61,846 bases of DNA from the NCBI GenBank assembly GCA_019456225.1, contig VRUI01000022.1:1-61846 (forward strand), read 5' to 3'. Made by a program: the position numbers and the translations under genes. This DNA is from Planctomycetota bacterium. Its GTDB lineage: Bacteria; Planctomycetota; Phycisphaerae; Sedimentisphaerales; Anaerohalosphaeraceae. Position 1 is the stretch's first letter. The number at the start of each line of letters is the position of its first letter. Positions 49,793 through 58,897 of this stretch are shown here, in pieces. A model generated the notes under the pieces. It did no database searches. It saw only the letters and a program-made list of their open reading frames with translations, and had not been told where the DNA came from.

Positions 49793-50404
49793 ATGAAAAA
49801 TGCTCTTAAACAAGAGAAACAGTTCAAAGCATTGAGCAAACAATTGGGCGTGCCGTTTTCATCCGAACTGGGGATCAACTTGCAGGAAGGTAAAGAGGAA
49901 GAAATATTCAAATGGTTCCTGGCTTCAGTTTTATTTGGCAAACGGATATCCTTCCGGACCGCAATAAAAACTTACAAGCAATTCAAGTCGTGTAACGTCT
50001 TAACCCCTAAAGCCATAGCTGATACAGGCTGGGACGGTTTGGTAAAGATATTAGATGATGGCGGCTATGTTCGATATGACTTTTCAACCGCTTCGAAATT
50101 GCTTAATTTGGTTAAGCATTTACAGCATAATTATAGTTCTCTGACCGAATTACACAAAAAGGCTCGAAGCTCCGAAGACTTGGAAAATATGCTTTTGCAG
50201 TTTAAAGGTATTGGGCCGGTTACAACGAATATCTTTTTGAGGGAGTTAAGATCAGTATGGAAGAAGGCAGACCCTGAGCCACTAGACTTCGTAAAACAAG
50301 AAGCAGCGAAATTGGGAATTAATCTCGATGAGTTCAATAGGAAAACAAAGAAGTTTATAAAGTTAGAGGCAGCGCTGATAAGAAGCAGCAAACAAAAAAG
50401 ATGA
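49793..50404 (+). CDS. Helix-hairpin-helix (HhH-GPD-like) protein
   Basis: A 203-residue basic protein. Residues about 35-150 fit the all-helical DNA-glycosylase scaffold: FKWFLASVLFGKRISFRTAIKTYKQF and then the HhH element LLQFKGIGPVTTNIFLREL. A glycosylase Lys or Asp cannot be assigned with confidence. It probably binds DNA and may act in base-excision repair. The weak AAGAGA lies upstream of the ATG. It is monocistronic. Confidence 0.65.
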   Translation: MKNALKQEKQFKALSKQLGVPFSSELGINLQEGKEEEIFKWFLASVLFGKRISFRTAIKTYKQFKSCNVLTPKAIADTGWDGLVKILDDGGYVRYDFSTASKLLNLVKHLQHNYSSLTELHKKARSSEDLENMLLQFKGIGPVTTNIFLRELRSVWKKADPEPLDFVKQEAAKLGINLDEFNRKTKKFIKLEAALIRSSKQKR

Positions 50405-50530
50405 ATCCATTCGTGAATCCCCCCCGAAAAAAGTCCTTGAACTACTAACTAAGTATGTGAGTATTGCTGATTCGTACATGTTTCAGGCCGGAATCCCTAG
50501 TGGTTTTCAGATAGCAATTCGCCTACTCTC

Positions 50531-50640
50531 ATGATATCAGCCATTTGGTTAAAAAGTTTGCTTAAAGAAGGTCAAAAGGTTGAATACGATCTAATCAAGG
50601 ATACCGTCTTTTCTTTTGCCGCATGTGTACACGCAGTCAA
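50531..50640 (+). pseudogene. Remnant of a third cold-shock gene
   Basis: The frame from 50559 reads LLKEGQKVEYDLIKDTVFSFAACVHAV, matching the C-terminal third of the intact copies (SLEEGQKVEYKLIKDVVFPFAACVRV). The upstream bases GATATCAGCCATTTGG resemble a shortened form of the RNP2 region. The N-terminal half is gone. The rest of the gap 50405-50932 shows nothing further. Confidence 0.75.
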
Positions 50641-50932
50641 CTCTCACCCGATAGATTCCGATTGCCCTCTAAGCACTAGTCCTACAAAACCTAAATATCC
50701 CTTAACATTTTGACACCGACCCTACTATTTTCTCCTATACTGATTAAGTTGGCTGGATTGATTGCCGAACCACAACTGTCGTAGTAGAGGCTTCTAACCC
50801 CAATATTGCTCCAAGGGGGCATAAAAAGAAGGCCCGTTAATATCAGGTAAACATGCTTGGTTGCGTAGCCAAGAGTTTAAGGGGGCAATGTTAGGTGAAA
50901 TCGAATTATGACAATAGTTAGGAGGTAACGTT

Positions 50933-51355
50933 ATGGATTTAGTAATCGAACGTATGGATGTATGGGCTGCAAGCGTTAAAGATGAACCCGGTGGTTTAGC
51001 TCAGGTGTTAACCGGTCTGCGCGAGGCCGGTGCTGACCTTGAATTCATTATTGCCAGGCGATCCACGAAAACGCCCAATACAGGCGTTGTATTTGTCACC
51101 CCGTTGCGTGGTGATAAGGAGCTTGCTGCGGCCGCAGATTTGGGTTTTAATGTTACAAGCAGTATTCATGCCGTACGCATTGAGGGTGAGAATAAACCTG
51201 GAGTGGCAGCTGAATTAACCGAAAAACTCGCCGTAGCAGGGCTCAATCTACGAGGGCTCTCGGCAGCTGTGATAAGTGCAAGGTTCATTCTTTACATTGG
51301 TTTTGACACCTCTGAAGATGTCGCAAGGGCTATGAGCATTCTTCAGTCAGCTTAG
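50933..51355 (+). CDS. Tandem ACT domain protein
   Basis: A 140-residue protein made of two ACT-type units: VWAASVKDEPGGLAQVLTGLREAGADLEFI (about 10-38) and HAVRIEGENKPGVAAELTEKLAVAGLNLRGL (about 81-111). Each has the strand, DxPG-type turn and helix. ACT pairs bind amino acids and regulate enzymes. The AGGAGG ribosome binding site is perfect. It stands alone, so its partner is unknown. Confidence 0.88.
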   Translation: MDLVIERMDVWAASVKDEPGGLAQVLTGLREAGADLEFIIARRSTKTPNTGVVFVTPLRGDKELAAAADLGFNVTSSIHAVRIEGENKPGVAAELTEKLAVAGLNLRGLSAAVISARFILYIGFDTSEDVARAMSILQSA

Positions 51356-51430
51356 GAGCGGGCTCGGACGAAACTAAATTTTTAACGTCAGCTGATAGTT
51401 ATTGTAAAGGAGCGGCAAGAATTCAATGGG

Positions 51431-51553
51431 GTGATTATTAGAGTTGTTAAAGCACCGGAAGAGTCCAAGCTGAAATGGCGCAAGGTCAAAGACCTAATGG
51501 CCATGAGAATGGTTATCGAATGGGCAAAAGTGATTCTGTTTGATCGGCTATGA
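51431..51553 (+). CDS. Possible 40-residue basic peptide
   Basis: A GTG-started frame with AATGGG upstream reads VIIRVVKAPEESKLKWRKVK and ends DRL. It is rich in Lys, Arg and Met and has no relative recognised. It is the only coding-like stretch between the ACT and kinase genes and could be chance. Confidence 0.2.
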   Translation: MIIRVVKAPEESKLKWRKVKDLMAMRMVIEWAKVILFDRL

Positions 51554-51634
51554 TTGCTGGCCTTTGTGGATTGACGTTTAATACTTCATTTGAAGATAAT
51601 TAAATGGTAAAGAAAAACGTTAATAAATGGTTCG

Positions 51635-52954
51635 ATGAATAAAAGTAAAAAATCTAATCCTGATAACACTGGCTTGCACCTTAAAAGTGGTGTTAATCTT
51701 GGTAAGTACCGTTTAAAAAAACGTATAGGTACAGGTGGGTTTTGTGAAGTATGGGAGGCCAGAGACAGCGTAGAAGGCATATGTGTTGCTTTAAAAATAC
51801 CCTTGGCAGACATTAATGGCAACCGGGATAATGAGGTTTTGCTGAGAGAAGTTAGAGCTGTCTCGAAATTGCGTCATCCCAATATACTTTCAGTTAAAAA
51901 TGCTGATATTGTTGCAGATCATGCGGTGCTTGCTACGGAATTATCCATGAGGACCTTAGCGGATTGTTCGAAGCCAATGTCTGTTAAAAGGGTTATATTG
52001 ATTATTGCACAAGTACTTGAAGGATTAGCTTATGCCCACCATCATCGAATAGTGCATTGCGATGTGAACCCAAACAATATTTTTTTGTTTCCAGACAACA
52101 GAGCCGCACTGGGTGATTTTGGGATTTCTTTGAAACTTAAAGGCCGCAGGAAAACCGTAGATGATTACGGTACTCCTGGATATGTTGCTCCTGAACAGGC
52201 TTATGGTTACCCTACTTATCGTAGTGACTGTTTTGCGATTGGTTTGATTCTTTATGAATACATTACGGGGTTGCTTCCTCGCTGGCCTTTTGATTGGCCT
52301 TTTCGTGGAAACGAGCGTTTACGGGAAAGAACCGGTTTAGCTTTTGTAAAGTTTATAAAGAATTCTGTAGCAGTCGACCCAAAGCGACGTTTTTCAAATG
52401 CAGACAAAATGTTAACAGCTATGATTGAGGCTTTACCCAAAAAACATAAAAATATATTAGCCCCGAAGGCCGAAAAAAAGGAAACCGATTGGCGCAAGGT
52501 TCGACGTGAGGCTTTTGTAAACAGGTACAGTCGGGTTTTTCCTGTTATATTTAGATGTATAGATTGTGACGAGCCAATAGCCGAGATGATGCAGATCTGC
52601 CCATGGTGCGGCAGTGGCAAAAACCGGTTTGATTCCTGCAGCCAATTTAGCCACATCTGTACTCGTTGTCATAAAGGAGTTCTGCCCGAATGGCGATTCT
52701 GCCCATGGTGTTACGGGCCTGGGTATGAATCAAAAAACATAACCAGTTCACCAAAGGTGCATTATCATTGTCGATGCAACCATTGTAATGGAAAACTCGT
52801 AAGGTTTATGCGTTATTGTCCATGGTGCCATCGCAAAGTAAAACAAGCATGGGATGTTCGGCCTTTCCCCGAAACATGTGGATGGTGCAACTGGCCTGTA
52901 GATACGGAATTCTGGGATTATTGTCCATGGTGTAAACATAACTTAATGTTATAG
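51635..52954 (+). CDS. Ser/Thr protein kinase with C-terminal zinc ribbons
   Basis: A 439-residue protein. Residues 24-270 are a Hanks-type kinase: glycine loop GTGGFCEV (32-39), VALK with Lys54, catalytic loop HCDVNPNN (141-148) with Cys in place of the Arg of HRD, DFG (161-163) and APE (185-187). Residues 310-439 contain successive zinc-ribbon units with the repeated CPWC motif: CIDCDEP..CPWCG, CTRCHKG..CPWCYG, CNHCNGK..CPWCHR, CGWCNWP..CPWCKH. There is no membrane segment, unlike many planctomycete kinases, so it is cytoplasmic and may bind nucleic acid or a partner through the ribbons. Confidence 0.9.
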   Translation: MNKSKKSNPDNTGLHLKSGVNLGKYRLKKRIGTGGFCEVWEARDSVEGICVALKIPLADINGNRDNEVLLREVRAVSKLRHPNILSVKNADIVADHAVLATELSMRTLADCSKPMSVKRVILIIAQVLEGLAYAHHHRIVHCDVNPNNIFLFPDNRAALGDFGISLKLKGRRKTVDDYGTPGYVAPEQAYGYPTYRSDCFAIGLILYEYITGLLPRWPFDWPFRGNERLRERTGLAFVKFIKNSVAVDPKRRFSNADKMLTAMIEALPKKHKNILAPKAEKKETDWRKVRREAFVNRYSRVFPVIFRCIDCDEPIAEMMQICPWCGSGKNRFDSCSQFSHICTRCHKGVLPEWRFCPWCYGPGYESKNITSSPKVHYHCRCNHCNGKLVRFMRYCPWCHRKVKQAWDVRPFPETCGWCNWPVDTEFWDYCPWCKHNLML

Positions 52955-53034
52955 TAACGAAAACTTAAGACTTGCGGATTCAACTCCTAAGTGCAACTGA
53001 AAGGGTATTATTGTGCCTTACAATATAAGAATAG

Positions 53035-53202
53035 TTAGCACCTATCCCCCGCGAAGGTGTGGCTTAGATACTTTTCAAGAGCCTTTTTCTTGTTTGAACC
53101 AAAGTAATAAAGTTTTCCGTTGATCTTCTTGCAATATTGGCCAGTCGGATGTAAAGTTAATGGGAATTTGTCTGAACGAGTTTTTCTTTTAGATTTAGAC
53201 AT
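53035..53202 (-). CDS. Small FPLTLHPTGQ protein of planctomycete integrase type
   Basis: A 55-residue protein started at ATG 53202, with GGAGG 7 nt upstream; a longer frame upstream has no support. It reads KFPLTLHPTGQYCKKINGKLYYFG followed by KKALEKYL. This strand-rich unit resembles the arm-type DNA-binding N-terminus of planctomycete integrases and occurs also as a free small protein. No integrase follows it here, so it may be a remnant or a free-standing DNA-binding protein. It is one of the better taxonomic clues in the window. Confidence 0.7.
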   Translation of the reverse strand: MSKSKRKTRSDKFPLTLHPTGQYCKKINGKLYYFGSNKKKALEKYLSHTFAGDRC

Positions 53203-53238
53203 GATACACCTCCGTATAGAAATCAAATAAACAGTTAA

Positions 53239-53326
53239 ATACAAGATGGTTGTAGCTCAGGTTGTAATTTCCAATTCACCTTGCGTCTCGTTTTGCTGTA
53301 ACTTCATTCAGCAAAACATCTTGTAT
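53239..53326. other. Nested stem-loop element
   Basis: ATACAAGATG (53239-53248) pairs with CATCTTGTAT (53317-53326). Inside it GTTTTGCTG (53290-53298) pairs with CAGCAAAAC (53309-53317). The remaining arm includes TTGTAGCTCAGGTTG, like a tRNA D-arm, but no tRNA can be folded. It may be a structured RNA, an attachment site or a mobile-element end. Confidence 0.45.
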
Positions 53327-53376
53327 TACTACGACGACTACTTATACGAACGTATATATAATCCTGACACAAAGGT

Positions 53377-53385
53377 TTTATAAAT
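53377..53385 (+). promoter_or_regulatory. Archaeal-type TATA-like box
   Basis: TTTATAAAT-like sequence about 25 nt upstream of the GTG at 53406, with no ribosome binding site between. It is the same geometry as in the first 3 kb of the window. Confidence 0.35.
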
Positions 53386-53405
53386 GACAATACCGGAACA
53401 ATATT

Positions 53406-53672
53406 GTGGTGGTAATATCAGACTTGCAATGGGTAAAGATGAGTAAATACAGGTTTGGAGTTTTGTCTGCATTAAACGAAAGAATGAAATCGCCAACCGA
53501 ACTTGCAAATGAGCTAAATCTCGATTTGCCGCATATCAGTAAGACTTTGTCTCAGCTATCATCAAAAGGATATATTGTAAATAAAACACCAGGTTTCTGG
53601 AAAAATAAACTTTTCGAAATAACCAGCCACGGCAAAGAGGCCTTGAAAAACATTGAAGTTATGCTTACATAA
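53406..53672 (+). CDS. Archaeal-type winged-helix regulator
   Basis: An 88-residue protein: ISDLQWVKMSKYRFGVLSAL, recognition unit SPTELANELNLDLPHISKTLSQLSSKG and wing FWKNKLFEITSHGKEAL. This is the short ArsR/MarR-like winged helix commonly found in euryarchaea, where proteins also begin SDLxxVxxSKYR. That favours the GTG at 53406 over the internal ATG at 53439. It is a likely local transcription regulator with no clear target. Confidence 0.7.
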   Translation: MVVISDLQWVKMSKYRFGVLSALNERMKSPTELANELNLDLPHISKTLSQLSSKGYIVNKTPGFWKNKLFEITSHGKEALKNIEVMLT

Positions 53673-53886
53673 CAAGCCATTGTTAGGCTTATAATTGCTA
53701 CTCTGAAATCTCGCGACAAATCTTTTCAAAAAAGTTCTTCATCCGTTTCCATGCTTCAGTCATAGTAATATTATTATTCTGAGACACGTTGGTTTCCATA
53801 GAAAAAGATGATCAGACGTGTTTTTAAGTAAAGAACCGAATTGCCCGGTATTCAAGAAACGACATTAAACAGACAGGCCCTTTAAA

Positions 53887-54054
53887 TTACAACTGAGCTA
53901 ATGGAATCGCTTGCCCCGAAGAAATTTGCTTCAAAGATTTCTCAATAGATTGCATCACTGTGGGACTCCCTGCCACCAATGCTGTCTCCTTCCAAGAATC
54001 TCTTTCTTGTCTTATCTTTTCAATTTCCATTTTACAATCAGAAATATTTTCCAT
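53887..54054 (-). CDS. 55-residue archaeal-type antitoxin-like peptide
   Basis: The frame begins MENISDCKMEIEKIRQERDSW and ends SIEKSLKQISSGQAIPLAQL. The charged helix followed by an SIExSLxxIxxGxxIPLxxL tail is typical of small antitoxins in archaea. A TATA-like box (54075-54083) lies about 25 nt upstream and there is no Shine-Dalgarno. No toxin gene follows; 53698-53799 is too short to be one. It may be an orphan antitoxin. Confidence 0.45.
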   Translation of the reverse strand: MENISDCKMEIEKIRQERDSWKETALVAGSPTVMQSIEKSLKQISSGQAIPLAQL

Positions 54055-54074
54055 GACTAACTAAATCAGATTTA

Positions 54075-54083
54075 ATTTATATA
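54075..54083 (-). promoter_or_regulatory. Archaeal-type TATA-like box
   Basis: On the minus strand TATATAAAT lies about 25 nt before the ATG at 54054. Confidence 0.4.
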
Positions 54084-54157
54084 GCTTTCTATGGTCACGA
54101 AATGCCAATATGTTTATAAAGTATATGTGATTGTCCAGTTTGAATCAATAAAAACGG

Positions 54158-54186
54158 TTGACATATAACTCTAAACTAGATACCCT
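54158..54186 (+). promoter_or_regulatory. Sigma70-like promoter of sbcDC
   Basis: TTGACA (54158-54163), 17-nt spacer, TACCCT (54181-54186). The -35 is perfect and the -10 weak. Transcription would start about 55 nt before the small frame at 54250. Confidence 0.5.
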
Positions 54187-54249
54187 AACAATGTCTTAGG
54201 CACTTAAAGAAGAGCTTATGATCTTCCGCTTTAAAATCAGGTATTTAGA

Positions 54250-54384
54250 ATGACTATGTTAATAAAGCAAATCAAGAAAATTAAAAAACAAGATGCTAAC
54301 CAATATGAAGCATTGCCATATAGTACTGGAGTTGAATTTGAAAATCTCAAGGCAAATGATATAGCATTGCAAGGGATTAAATGA
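54250..54384 (+). CDS. Possible 44-residue leader peptide of sbcD
   Basis: A frame MTMLIKQIKKIKKQ... ends in a 4-nt ATGA overlap with the sbcD start. It is basic at the N-terminus and has no recognised family. The coupling geometry suggests a translated leader or a gene remnant; no Shine-Dalgarno is seen. Confidence 0.3.
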   Translation: MTMLIKQIKKIKKQDANQYEALPYSTGVEFENLKANDIALQGIK

Positions 54385-55622
54385 AAGTCCTCCACACATC
54401 AGACTGGCACTTGGGACGTTCTCTTTATGGACGGAAACGTTATGACGAGTTTACAGCCTTCCTGGACTGGCTCAGTGGCACTATAGAGACCGAGGGGATT
54501 GAGGTTCTTTTGGTTGCCGGGGATATTTTTGACACTAGCACACCCAGTAACCGTGCTCAGGAATTATATTACCGTTTTCTATGTAAGGTTTCAGGTTCAT
54601 GTTGCCGGCATATCGTAGTCATAGCAGGAAATCATGATTCACCTTCGTTCCTAAACGCCCCAAAAGAACTTCTGAGAGCATTAAATGTATATGTCGTCGG
54701 TACAATGACAGAGAACTCAGAAGACGAAGTGATTATTTTAAACGATGATCAAAAGCGTCCCGAAGCGATTGTCTGTGCTGTGCCATATCTCCGAGATAAA
54801 GATATTCGTACCGTTGAACCTGGGGAGACCATTGAAGATAAAAATGCCAAGCTCATTGACGGTTTGCGAACTCATTATTTAGAGGTTTGTGCAATAGCCG
54901 AACAAAAGCAATCGTCATTCAAGGTAAATGGCCAACCTGATATACCAATTATTGCCATGGGACATCTCTTTACTTCCGGTGGCAAGACGATCGATGGAGA
55001 CGGAGTCAGAGAGCTGTATGTTGGTTCATTGGCGCATATGGGAAAAGATGTATTCCCCTCAACAATTGATTACCTTGCATTAGGGCACCTTCATATTCCT
55101 CAGTGCGTGGGAGGCTCAAAGCATATACGCTACTGTGGTTCTCCAATTCCTATGGGCTATGGTGAAGCCACGCAGGGCAAGAAAGTAATTGTAGTTGAGT
55201 TTAACAGCACAACACCTTCGATTCAGGAGTTACAAGTTCCTTGCTTCCAGCCCCTAGAAAGAATAGTCGGTTCTCTTGATGACATTCTTACAAGATTAGA
55301 ACAGCTGAAACATGATAAAAGCAATGCATGGCTGGAGATTGAATATACCGGCCGGGATATCGTCGGAAATTTGCAAGAGATGCTCAACGAAGTTTTAGCT
55401 AATTCATCCATGGAAATTCTGCGGATAAAGAACAAACGCATTATTGATCGGGTTATCAATACGATTCAAGAGGATGAAACTCTCGATGATCTAAATGTAA
55501 ATGATGTGTTCGAGCGCTGCTTGGAAACCTTTAATGTGCCCCCTGAAGATCAAGCTGAATTAACCAGTTCTTACAATGAAATTATCAAGTCTCTCCATGA
55601 AGAAGACTCAAATGCGGAATAA
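54381..55622 (+). CDS. sbcD: Exonuclease SbcD (Mre11-like)
   Basis: A 413-residue Mre11/SbcD nuclease with all phosphodiesterase motifs: HTSDWHLGRSLYG, VAGDIFDTSTPSNRA, VIAGNHDSP, MGHLFTSGG and LGHLHIPQ. These bind two metal ions. The C-terminal capping region (about 290-400) is present and complete. It forms the nuclease half of the SbcCD complex, which opens DNA hairpins and ends. It lies 11 nt upstream of sbcC. Confidence 0.95.
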   Translation: MKVLHTSDWHLGRSLYGRKRYDEFTAFLDWLSGTIETEGIEVLLVAGDIFDTSTPSNRAQELYYRFLCKVSGSCCRHIVVIAGNHDSPSFLNAPKELLRALNVYVVGTMTENSEDEVIILNDDQKRPEAIVCAVPYLRDKDIRTVEPGETIEDKNAKLIDGLRTHYLEVCAIAEQKQSSFKVNGQPDIPIIAMGHLFTSGGKTIDGDGVRELYVGSLAHMGKDVFPSTIDYLALGHLHIPQCVGGSKHIRYCGSPIPMGYGEATQGKKVIVVEFNSTTPSIQELQVPCFQPLERIVGSLDDILTRLEQLKHDKSNAWLEIEYTGRDIVGNLQEMLNEVLANSSMEILRIKNKRIIDRVINTIQEDETLDDLNVNDVFERCLETFNVPPEDQAELTSSYNEIIKSLHEEDSNAE

Positions 55623-55633
55623 GAAGGCTGATT

Positions 55634-58600
55634 ATGAAAATCCTTGAACTTAGATTTAAAAACTTGAATTCACTCTATGGAGAGTGGTTGATCAATTTTT
55701 CCGACCCAGAATATATTTCAAACGGGATTTTCGCTCTTACTGGCCCGACTGGAGCTGGTAAATCTACAATCCTTGATGCCATCTGTTTAGCCCTTTATGG
55801 AGCAACTCCTCGTTTGGGTAAAATCACTAAAAGCGGTAATGAAATTATGTCTCGACAAACGGGGGAGTGTTATGCCGAGGTAACGTTTGAATCGCAGGCG
55901 GGGCAATTCCGTTGTCATTGGAGCCAGCACCGTGCACGCAGAAAATCAGACGGCAACCTTACAGACGCTAGGCACGAAATCAGTGACGCACATACAGGAA
56001 AGCCAATTGAAACCAAAAAAAGTCTGGTCTCTGGAGTTATTGAAGAAAAGACTGGAATGGATTTTGAGCGATTCACTCGATCCATACTGCTCGCCCAAGG
56101 TGGCTTCGATACCTTTCTCAAAGCAAACGCTGAGAAAAAGTCCAAGATACTCGAACAGATTACAGGCACTGAAATCTATACAGAAATTTCACGTAGGGTT
56201 CACGAGTGACAACGGGATGAACGAGCACAGCTGGACATCTTGCAGTCTGAAACATCGGGCATTGTCATTCTTGAACCCGAACAGGAAAAGGAAAGCCAAC
56301 AGGAACTGGAAGTCAAGCAAAAGCAGGAGACCAAACTGACATCCAAGGCAACCGAAACCGGGAATTCCATAGCTTGGTTAATCGGTATTGACGGACTGAA
56401 AAACGAAATCAGTTCTTTATCCGAAGAATCTGAAAAACTGAAATCCAAACTTGAGTTGTTCAAGCCACAGCGGGAACGACTTGGTCTCGCCCTGAAAGCT
56501 GCTGAGCTTGACGGGGATTATGCCACATTGACTGCTGTCCGCAATCAGCAGGATACAAATCAAAAAGCTCTTAGGATTGAAGAAGGCAAACTGCCAGATC
56601 TTGAGTCTTCAACTGGACAAAAAAAAGAAGCCTTAGAAAAAACCGAACAGTTAACTATTAAGGCAAAGGAGGAACTGAAAACAGCAGTCCCGCTTATTCG
56701 GAAAGTACGCTCTCTTGATCAGCAGTTGGCCGATAAAAAGAATGCTATTGATAATAGTGATGCGGATTGCAGGAAAGATACGGAACAGATCCAGGCTGAT
56801 AAGAAACTGAAAACACAGGAGCAGGAGAATCGCGATACTTCACAAAATGAATTGAAACTTGTGCAGAAGTATATGAAGACCAATTCTCGGGATGAGTGGC
56901 TTGTGAGTGGCTTGGCAGGCATTGAAGAACAGCTCGGCAATATCCTCTCTGCTCAAAAAGACATTTTCAGTAAAAAAGCAGTCGAAAGAGAAGCCGGAAG
57001 TATTCTTAATGCTGCCACCAAAAAACTAGTAGATTGTACCACTCAGCTAAACACCCGAAAGAAAGAACTGGAAGATGTTCAAAAAGGCCTTGAGCTCAAA
57101 AAGAAGGACTTAGCATTATTTCTAGGTGATCGCCTGCTTCGGGAACATCGCACTGAAAAAGAGACCTTGCTCCGCGAAATGGCTTTCCTTCGAAAGATCG
57201 CTAGCCTTGAAACAGAGCGATCAAAACTGGAAGACGGCAAACCGTGTCCATTATGCGGAGCTGAGGAACATCCCTTTGCCGAAGGCAATATTCCAGAAAC
57301 GGATGAGGCCGAGAAAAAGATTGAGAATCTGACCGAGTTGATCCAAAAGGCTGAAGAGTTGGAATCTGGTATTAAAAAATTAGAGTCGGAAGAAAAGGAC
57401 GCTCTTAAAAATTTGACAGACAGCGAAAAACTTGAATCCGATGCAGCTAATGATAAGAAAAATGCCGGAAAAAGCCTGACAAACCTCACCGAAGATCTGA
57501 AGGAAATAGCCCTTCGTTTTACTGATTTGAAGAAATCTACTCTGAATAAACTACAGCCGCTTGGCATAGAAGACATCCCAGACTCGGATGTGCCGTCACT
57601 GCTAACGTCCCTCAAAGAGCGGCTTAAGGGCTGGCAAGATCAGCTAAAAAAGAAAGCTGACATCGAAAAGCAGCTATCCGAATTGGAGAGCGAATTAAAA
57701 AGGCTCGATGCAGTTATTGAGACCCGTAGTAAGACATTGGTTGATAAGCAAACTACTTTTGGGATAATCAAGAAAGAATTTAAAATTGCAAGTGCCGAGC
57801 GTCAGGAGCTGTTTGGAGCCAAAAGCCCAGATGCAGAAGAGACCTTATTAGGCAAAACGGTAACCGAGGCAGAGATTGTAGAAAAACATGCAAGAACTAC
57901 TCATGATGAAGTCAAGCAACAGTTTAATTCTGCAAAAGTTAATATTGTTTCGCTAAAAGAACAGATCGAAAAAAGGTTTTCTGAACTGAAGCAGTTGGAG
58001 ACGGAGTTTGAAGGGAGTAGGCAATCCGCAGGATTTGTAGACGAACGACAATTCCTCGATGCCATCCTTCTAACGGCGGATCGGGATGAACTTAAGGCTA
58101 AAGTAAAGGAACTGGATGATTGGCAGACTGATATGATGGCCAGACAAAAGGATCGGGGAAATCGGTTAACCACAGAAATTGCCAAAAAGGTTACCGAGTC
58201 TAAACTCGAAGATCTGGAACCTGTCCATAAAGAACTTGAAGAAAACCTGAAACAACTGCGGGACGATGTCGCCGGCTTGAGACATAAATTGACGGAAAAC
58301 ACTGCAAATGAAGAGCGGATCATAGGAAAACAATCTGCAATCACGGCTCAGAAACAGGAGTGTCATCGCTGGGAAAAGCTTCACGGACTGATTGGTTCAG
58401 CGGACGGCAAGAAATATCGAAACTTTGCCCAAGGACTGACTTTCGAGCTGATGGTTTCACATGCCAATCGTCAACTTGAAAAAATGACGGATCGCTACCT
58501 GCTCATTCGGGACGACGAACAACCACTTGAGCTTAATGTTATCGACAACTATCAGGCCGGAGAAATCAGGTCGACCAAAAACCTCTCCGGAGGTGAAAGC

Positions 58601-58897
58601 TTCATTGTAAGCCTTACCCTTGCGCTAGGTCTTTCAAAAATGGCCAGTCGCAAAGTTAGAGTAGATTCACTGTTTCTAGATGAAGGTTTCGGCACGTTAG
58701 ATGAGGAATCTTTGGAAACATCTTTGGAGGCATTAGCAGGTCTGCAGCAAGATGGAAAACTGATTGGCATCATTTCTCATGTGTCTGCATTGAAGGAACG
58801 CATTAGTACACAATTAAATCTTCACCCGACATCTGGCGGAAGAAGTAAATTGACCGGCCCCGGATGTAGCGAAATAATAAGCAAAGTCGCTAATTGA
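55634..58897 (+). pseudogene. sbcC: SbcC (Rad50-like ATPase), interrupted by an in-frame TGA
   Basis: The N-terminal part (55634-56209, 191 codons) has the Walker A FALTGPTGAGKSTILDAICLALYG and QTGECYAEVTF, and stops at TGA 56207-56209 after EISRRVHE. The same frame continues at once as QRDERAQLDILQSE and runs 896 further codons: long coiled coil, zinc hook CPLCGAEEHP, then signature LSGGESFIVSLTLALGLS, Walker B SLFLDEGFGTLDEES and ISHVSAL. Apart from this one codon SbcC is intact, about 1087 codons. CGA to TGA is a single transition. It is either a nonsense mutation, a sequencing error or read-through. A TTG at 56240 is the only nearby restart and lacks a ribosome binding site. Confidence 0.9.

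Larger units (their letters stand above)
53673..54249. other. AT-rich region with small frames
   Basis: Apart from the antitoxin-like frame at 53887-54054 and the sbcDC promoter at 54158, a 33-codon minus-strand frame (53698-53799, beginning METNVSQNNN) is visible. It has no support from a ribosome binding site or similarity. Nothing else is recognised. Confidence 0.4.

Noticed and set aside
53239-53326. Complete tRNA gene
   Set aside because: Only a D-arm-like piece is present; no T-arm, anticodon arm or acceptor can be folded.
56207-56209. TGA as selenocysteine or reassigned sense codon
   Set aside because: No SECIS-like hairpin directly follows, the position is not a redox Cys in SbcC proteins, and TGA ends many other genes in the window.
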